Source: Elusimicrobiota bacterium
GTDB taxonomy: Bacteria; Elusimicrobiota; Elusimicrobia; Elusimicrobiales; UBA9959
Assembly (NCBI GenBank): GCA_003482905.1
Contig: DMXM01000029.1
Coordinates: 52,010-116,009, forward strand
DNA length: 64,000 nucleotides
Direction: 5' to 3'
Every line of letters starts with the position of its first letter. Position 1 is the stretch's first letter. The notes under the pieces were generated by a model that saw only the letters and a program-made list of their open reading frames with translations, had not been told where the DNA came from and searched no databases. Positions 60,122 to 64,000 of this stretch are shown here, piece by piece. The translations under genes and the position numbers were made by a program.

Positions 60122-62557
60122 TCAAAATAGGCGAGGCCCTCCGCTTTTAAGGTGTTTCTCAAAAAAATGGTCCTGCTCCCAGAGAAGATGCAGGATATTC
60201 TCTTTGGCCGCGTAGCTATGCGATTCTTTGGGAAGCAGCACCATTCTGACGGGCGCCCCCAGCCCTTTTAAGGCCTGGAAATAGCGTTCGGTCTGAAGCG
60301 TGAACGTCCCGGGGTTATTGTCCGCTTCGCCGTGTACCAGCAATAGAGGGACTTTCATCTTATCGGAAGTCATGAACGGAGACATTCCGTTGTAGGCGCC
60401 TGGAGCGTCCCAATAATTCCTCTGCTCGCCCTGAAAACCGAACGGGGTGAGGGTCCGGTTATAGGCCCCGCTCCTGGCCACCCCGCAGGCGAAAAGATTT
60501 GAATGCGTTAAAAGGTTGGCTACCATAAAAGCGCCGTAAGAGTGGCCGCCCACCCCGACCCGCGCGCGGTCTATAACCCCCAATTTATCTACGGCGTCAA
60601 TAGCGGCCTCGGCGTTCATGACCAGCTGTTTTATAAAGGTATCGTTCGGTTCCTTCTTCCCCTCGCCCACTATAGGGAAAGAGGCGTCGTCCAGCACCGC
60701 ATACCCTTTTGTCACCCAATACACGAAAGACCCGTAATGCGGGTAGGTGAACTCGTTCGGGTTTTTAGCGCTTTGGCCGGCGCTCTCCTTATCCTTGAAC
60801 TCCTGCGGGTAAGCCCAGACCAGCAGCGGCAGCTTCTCTTTTCCCTTGCCGCCCGCGTCGTAACCGGCGGGCAGGTATAATTTCCCCGACAAGCCCACCC
60901 CGTCGCGCCGCTTGTACTTCAGAACTTCCTTGTGGACGTCCCTGATGCTTTCAAAGGGATTTTTAAAGCGCGTCAACTGCGTCAATTCCCCGGAATATAT
61001 ATTCCTGAAATAATAATTCGGGTACTCGTTCTTTGACTGTATCCTTACCAGAACTTTGCCCTCTTTCACGTCCTCTATGGAAAGCAGGTCCTCTTTCTTA
61101 TCGGTAAGCGGGGACCGGTACAGGCTCCTGATCTTCAGGGACCCGAGGCCGAACCCGTCGATGAACGGATACTGACCCTCCTTCGTGTAGCCGTCGCCCA
61201 GCAGGTAGGCGCTGTTATTTTCTATAAGGAGCACACGCCGGCCGGCCGGGTTCCGCCTGGTTACGAATTCTCCGGGGTCAGAATAAATATCCTGGTAATC
61301 CCTGTCGTGGATGATCTCCGGCTTTTCGCCCGGCTTTGAGGGATTTACCAGGTACGTCTTCATGTTGCGCGTATCGTACCAGGAATCGTAGGCCACCGCG
61401 GCATTGTCGTCGCCCCAGACGATGCCGTTGAACCGCTGCCGCGTTTTAAACAAGGACACCGGGGCGGAGGTAAAAGGCGCGTCCCAGAGGAACACTTCGT
61501 CATGGAACTCGGCCTTGACGGCCTGGTCTCCCCCGTCCAGGGCCTCCGAATAATACAAAGTAGCGGGCTTGTCCCCGCGCCAGTCCATGTCCCTTTTGCC
61601 CTTTCTCACGGAGGAAAAGCCCTTCGGCATGATCTCCGTGAGCGGAACTTCGTTTACCACTTTTATTTCTTTTCCGTCCAGGGTATAAACCACGGACTTC
61701 TGCGGAAAACGCCCGAACGGCACTATATAGGAAAAAGGCCGGTGCAAAGCGGTCACCAGCACATAATTCCCGTCGGGCGAAACGCTTTCATCCGCGTACA
61801 TCCCGGCCTCCTTGAAAAGTTTCGCCTCACCGGAAAGATTCACCTTATACAACTCCGCCGCGGCCAGGGTTTCAAAGCCCGCCTCGTCGGCGGGGTTCTT
61901 CAGCAGGTCCTGGTAGGTCCTGTTCTGGGACTTTGAGCCGTCGCTTACGGAAATAGTCGGGCCTTTAGGCAGCTCTTTTTTGGCGTTCGGAAGGGCCGGC
62001 CTGTTCTTCGGCAGCAGCCGCACCAGCAGGGTCTCGTTGTCGCCGAGCCAGCTGTACGGAGAGCCCAGATTGGCGTTGATAACCGGCCCTGTCAGCCTGT
62101 CCGCCCGGGCCGTTCCCACGTCCACCACCCAGAGCTCTACGCCGCCGGCGGCGGTATGCGTGAAGGCGATCTTTCTTTCGTCCCTGGACCAGGAGATATT
62201 GGTCATCTTCGGGGCCGGCGGCAGGCCGGCAACCTGCGCCTCCCCGCCGGCCGAAATTTTTCTTAATTTCAGATTATTCACGTAGGTGACGGCGCTTGAG
62301 ATATTGGTAACCGGGTTGACCCGCAGGCCGCCCAGCCGCAATTCTTCCTGGTTCAGCTCTTCAAGGGATTTATAGGTGTTCCAGTAGCTCAGCAGCATGT
62401 ATTCCTTTTTGGAATCCATGCTTACCGAGGGAGCCCTTTCATAATCCGCCAGCGCCAGTATCTCCGCCGGCGGTTTCTGAAAATCCAGATTCTCCTGCGC
62501 CCAGGCCGCCTGGAACATAATAAAAAGCGACAGCATGTTTATAATGATGATTTTCAT
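60122..62557 (-). CDS. Secreted S9-family prolyl oligopeptidase-like peptidase
   Basis: About 811 residues from the ATG at 62557 (MKIIIINMLSLFIMFQAAWAQ), a signal peptide. The N-terminal ~550 residues form a beta-propeller-like part (WSRDERKIAFTHTAAGGVELWVVD); the C-terminal ~250 are the alpha/beta hydrolase: GGHSYGAFMVANLL (S673), VHGEADNNPG (Asp) and ESHSYAAKEN (His). This resembles exported glutamyl endopeptidase/dipeptidyl-peptidase S9 members. Stands alone. Confidence 0.93.
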   Translation of the reverse strand: MKIIIINMLSLFIMFQAAWAQENLDFQKPPAEILALADYERAPSVSMDSKKEYMLLSYWNTYKSLEELNQEELRLGGLRVNPVTNISSAVTYVNNLKLRKISAGGEAQVAGLPPAPKMTNISWSRDERKIAFTHTAAGGVELWVVDVGTARADRLTGPVINANLGSPYSWLGDNETLLVRLLPKNRPALPNAKKELPKGPTISVSDGSKSQNRTYQDLLKNPADEAGFETLAAAELYKVNLSGEAKLFKEAGMYADESVSPDGNYVLVTALHRPFSYIVPFGRFPQKSVVYTLDGKEIKVVNEVPLTEIMPKGFSSVRKGKRDMDWRGDKPATLYYSEALDGGDQAVKAEFHDEVFLWDAPFTSAPVSLFKTRQRFNGIVWGDDNAAVAYDSWYDTRNMKTYLVNPSKPGEKPEIIHDRDYQDIYSDPGEFVTRRNPAGRRVLLIENNSAYLLGDGYTKEGQYPFIDGFGLGSLKIRSLYRSPLTDKKEDLLSIEDVKEGKVLVRIQSKNEYPNYYFRNIYSGELTQLTRFKNPFESIRDVHKEVLKYKRRDGVGLSGKLYLPAGYDAGGKGKEKLPLLVWAYPQEFKDKESAGQSAKNPNEFTYPHYGSFVYWVTKGYAVLDDASFPIVGEGKKEPNDTFIKQLVMNAEAAIDAVDKLGVIDRARVGVGGHSYGAFMVANLLTHSNLFACGVARSGAYNRTLTPFGFQGEQRNYWDAPGAYNGMSPFMTSDKMKVPLLLVHGEADNNPGTFTLQTERYFQALKGLGAPVRMVLLPKESHSYAAKENILHLLWEQDHFFEKHLKSGGPRLF

Positions 62558-62582
62558 AGATTGCCGGCCCAAAACTCAGGAT

Positions 62583-62942
62583 TTATTCGATAACAATATC
62601 ATATCTAATATCCCGGACCCCGAAAAGCTGAGCCCCCGCGAGCTTCTTTCCGCCCCCCATAAGGAATAGACATTGTTCGACTATTTCGCATTTTTTGCAG
62701 ACCGCATTGTGCATTTCAGGCGGGAGGTTTATCTTGCTGAGCATATCACGCGCCGCGGCAGATCCGATTATTCCGGAGGAAGAAATGCCTTCGTCCAGTA
62801 TGTTCCCGACTTTTTCCGTGAGATATTCGCATGGGAACACGTTCCCATATGGGTCCACGCGCAATTTATGCAGTAACGCATTACAGCGCGTTCGCTGGCC
62901 CAAGCGCGGAGAGCGCCACCGGCACCAGGGAACACAGCATGG
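62583..62942 (-). pseudogene. SPASM-domain remnant of a radical SAM gene
   Basis: An open stretch of about 119 codons that begins after an in-frame TGA at 62943-62945 and has no ATG start. It encodes a SPASM end: RCNALLHKLRVDPYGNVFPCEYL, VGNILDEG, and CKKCEIVEQCLFLMGGG. The radical SAM core with CxxxCxxC is absent upstream. It is best read as the 3' end of a deleted gene. It shows that a second peptide-modifying locus once stood here, next to the AbiE genes. Confidence 0.65.
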
Positions 62943-63132
62943 TCATGAAAACGGCACAGAAAAAAACAAGTTTATTTATTCTGGGCATATAGACAGGAAC
63001 AACGAGATATCCATGTTCCAGACCGAGTGCCACTCCTGTTTGATACGTACTGTTTTTTAACTTTACGAAAGAAGCGACCAGCCAGGATTCTATATCGCAC
63101 GCTCTTTATGGCTGTCCTAATAGCACAGCCCA

Positions 63133-63160
63133 TTGACTTTCCGCTGGCGTATGGTATAAT
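63133..63160 (+). promoter_or_regulatory. Promoter of the AbiE operon
   Basis: -35 TTGACT (63133-63138), 16-bp spacer, -10 TATAAT (63155-63160). The gap 62943-63132 upstream contains nothing else I can support. Confidence 0.75.
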
Positions 63161-63180
63161 ACCCTTAATAATTAAGGGTA
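63160..63180 (+). promoter_or_regulatory. 21-bp palindromic operator over the AbiE start site
   Basis: TACCCTTAAT and ATTAAGGGTA flank a central A. It begins on the last base of the -10 box and covers the expected transcription start and the AAGGG ribosome-binding stretch. AbiEi antitoxins are known to repress their own operons through inverted repeats, so this is a natural operator. Confidence 0.75.
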
Positions 63181-63186
63181 TTGTAC

Positions 63187-63807
63187 ATGACAAACAAGCG
63201 CCACAACCACAAAGGGACATTTGAGCACCTCTACGAAATCGCTGAGGGGCAAAGTGGTTATTTTACGACCAAACAGGCTGAAGCGGCGGGTTTTAGTCAA
63301 AAGAATCATGCCTATCATGTTCGAACGGGCAACTGGATAAGGGAACAACGCGGAATCTATCGCCTGGCCAAGTTTCCGCCAGCGGAACGGCCGGACCTTA
63401 TGTTTTGGTGGCTGTGGTCACGCAAGCGCAACGATATACCGCAGGGCATTTATTCGCACGAGACAGCGCTGAGTCTTTATGATCTTTCGGATATCAATCC
63501 GGCCAGGCTGCATATGACAGTCCCGCGCGCTTTTCAGCGAAGGACCGATCTGTCTAAGATTCCAGTCCTTCACCGGGGCAACGTACACAAAGACGATATC
63601 GAAAAAAGATTTGGTGTTAAAGTAACCCGGCCGCTTAAAACAATCGCCGATCTTCTGGTCGTTCGTACTGTCCAGATGGACCACATGCGGCAAGCGGTGA
63701 AGCAAGCGTTCCAGCGCGGGCTCATTACCCGCGCAGAACTAAAACAAGCCAAACGGATTTCACCCGCCATCAAGAAAGAGATAGAGCAACTCAGGGGAGA
63801 CCAATAA
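63187..63807 (+). CDS. AbiEi-family antitoxin (type IV toxin-antitoxin)
   Basis: 206 residues from the ATG at 63187; a TTG two codons earlier is less likely. N-terminal winged helix (FEHLYEIAEGQSGYFTTKQAEAAGF, HVRTGNWIREQRGIYRLAKFP), then the AbiEi C-terminal region (YSHETALSLYDLSDINPARLHMTVPR, GVKVTRPLKTIADLLV). AbiEi represses the operon and neutralises AbiEii. Overlaps the toxin start (TAATG). Such pairs abort phage infection or stabilise mobile DNA. Confidence 0.92.
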   Translation: MTNKRHNHKGTFEHLYEIAEGQSGYFTTKQAEAAGFSQKNHAYHVRTGNWIREQRGIYRLAKFPPAERPDLMFWWLWSRKRNDIPQGIYSHETALSLYDLSDINPARLHMTVPRAFQRRTDLSKIPVLHRGNVHKDDIEKRFGVKVTRPLKTIADLLVVRTVQMDHMRQAVKQAFQRGLITRAELKQAKRISPAIKKEIEQLRGDQ

Positions 63808-64000
63808 TGGACAAGCTGAAGAAATACGACACCCCGACAGCGTTTCGCCGTGCGCTCGAAGACCGGCTCAAGCAAAAAGCAAAAGATGAAGGATTAGATC
63901 TTCAGCGCCTCCTGAGGGAGGTCGCTTTCGATCGTCTGCTGGCCCGCCTGTTCGCCCGAAAAGACGCGGCATGGATTCTTAAAGGCGGCTATGCCCTGGA
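63807..64000 (+). CDS. AbiEii/AbiGii-family nucleotidyltransferase toxin (5' part only)
   Basis: 64 codons before the window ends: MDKLKKYDTPTAFRRALEDRL..., then LLREVAFDRLLARLFARKDAAWILKGGYALE. LKGGYALE is motif I of this nucleotidyltransferase family. The known members modify or bind nucleotides/RNA to stop growth. The rest lies outside the window, so intactness cannot be judged. Confidence 0.88.
   Translation, partial: MDKLKKYDTPTAFRRALEDRLKQKAKDEGLDLQRLLREVAFDRLLARLFARKDAAWILKGGYAL

Noticed and set aside
62972..63220. 82-codon minus-strand frame over the AbiE promoter
   Set aside because: It runs through the promoter and operator, has odd Cys/Arg composition and no recognisable domain.

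Overview
The window looks like a GC-rich chromosome segment of an anaerobic, Gram-negative (two-membrane) bacterium. Signs are the many signal peptides and prepilins, the ferredoxin-dependent 2-oxoacid oxidoreductase next to succinyl-CoA synthetase, and several radical SAM enzymes. The mix of giant fibronectin-type surface protein, chimeric pilins, SpoIID-like and S9/S8 peptidases recalls Elusimicrobiota, but that placement is inference from gene style, not a marker-gene result.

Layout. 1-12316 (minus): an Rrf2-type regulator followed at once by a giant secreted protein of at least 3954 residues with about 26 fibronectin type III modules, two copies of an unassigned ~185-residue domain and two lamin-tail-like domains; it runs off the left edge. 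12461-16266 (minus): a compact peptide-modification (RiPP) cluster: AAA/DUF4143 ATPase, HPr-kinase-like protein, PqqD, a 45-residue Cys-containing precursor peptide, a soluble S24/S26 peptidase and a radical SAM/SPASM enzyme, mostly with overlapping or nearly touching ends, closed by a good terminator. 16433-21154 (minus): three minor-pilin-like genes, one with a lamin-tail-like domain and one with a cysteine-repeat insert. 21282-25693: a basic secreted protein, a GT2 glycosyltransferase, an asparagine/proline repeat protein and a subtilisin. 25762-27619 (minus): ECF sigma, zinc-finger anti-sigma and a Met/Gly-rich exported protein. 27681-29750: TPR-SpoIID protein.

29764-31022 (minus): a GHKL ATPase plus STAS-like (DUF4325) pair behind a consensus promoter carrying two palindromes. 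31142-36188: korAB diverging from sucCD. 36231-38508: CorA-like transporter and rimO. 38684-44342: a four-gene signalling operon (PhnD-like lipoprotein, sensor kinase, receiver, hybrid kinase). 44369-53351 (minus): metallopeptidase, EamA protein, TPR protein, serS, CheC-like and CheY-like proteins, metK, phosphohexomutase and glycerate kinase. 53431-56232: a radical SAM protein with CBM48 and glucodextranase-C-like proteins. 56282-62557: NIF3-like, MFS, a polytopic membrane protein and an S9 peptidase. 62583-64000: a decayed SPASM fragment, then an AbiE-type toxin-antitoxin operon cut by the right edge.

The best candidates for an undescribed system are the RiPP cluster at 12461-16266, whose precursor gene is only 138 bp long, and the ATPase/STAS-like switch at 29764-31075. 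Several promoters place the -10 box 5-6 nt before the start codon, which suggests leaderless mRNAs.
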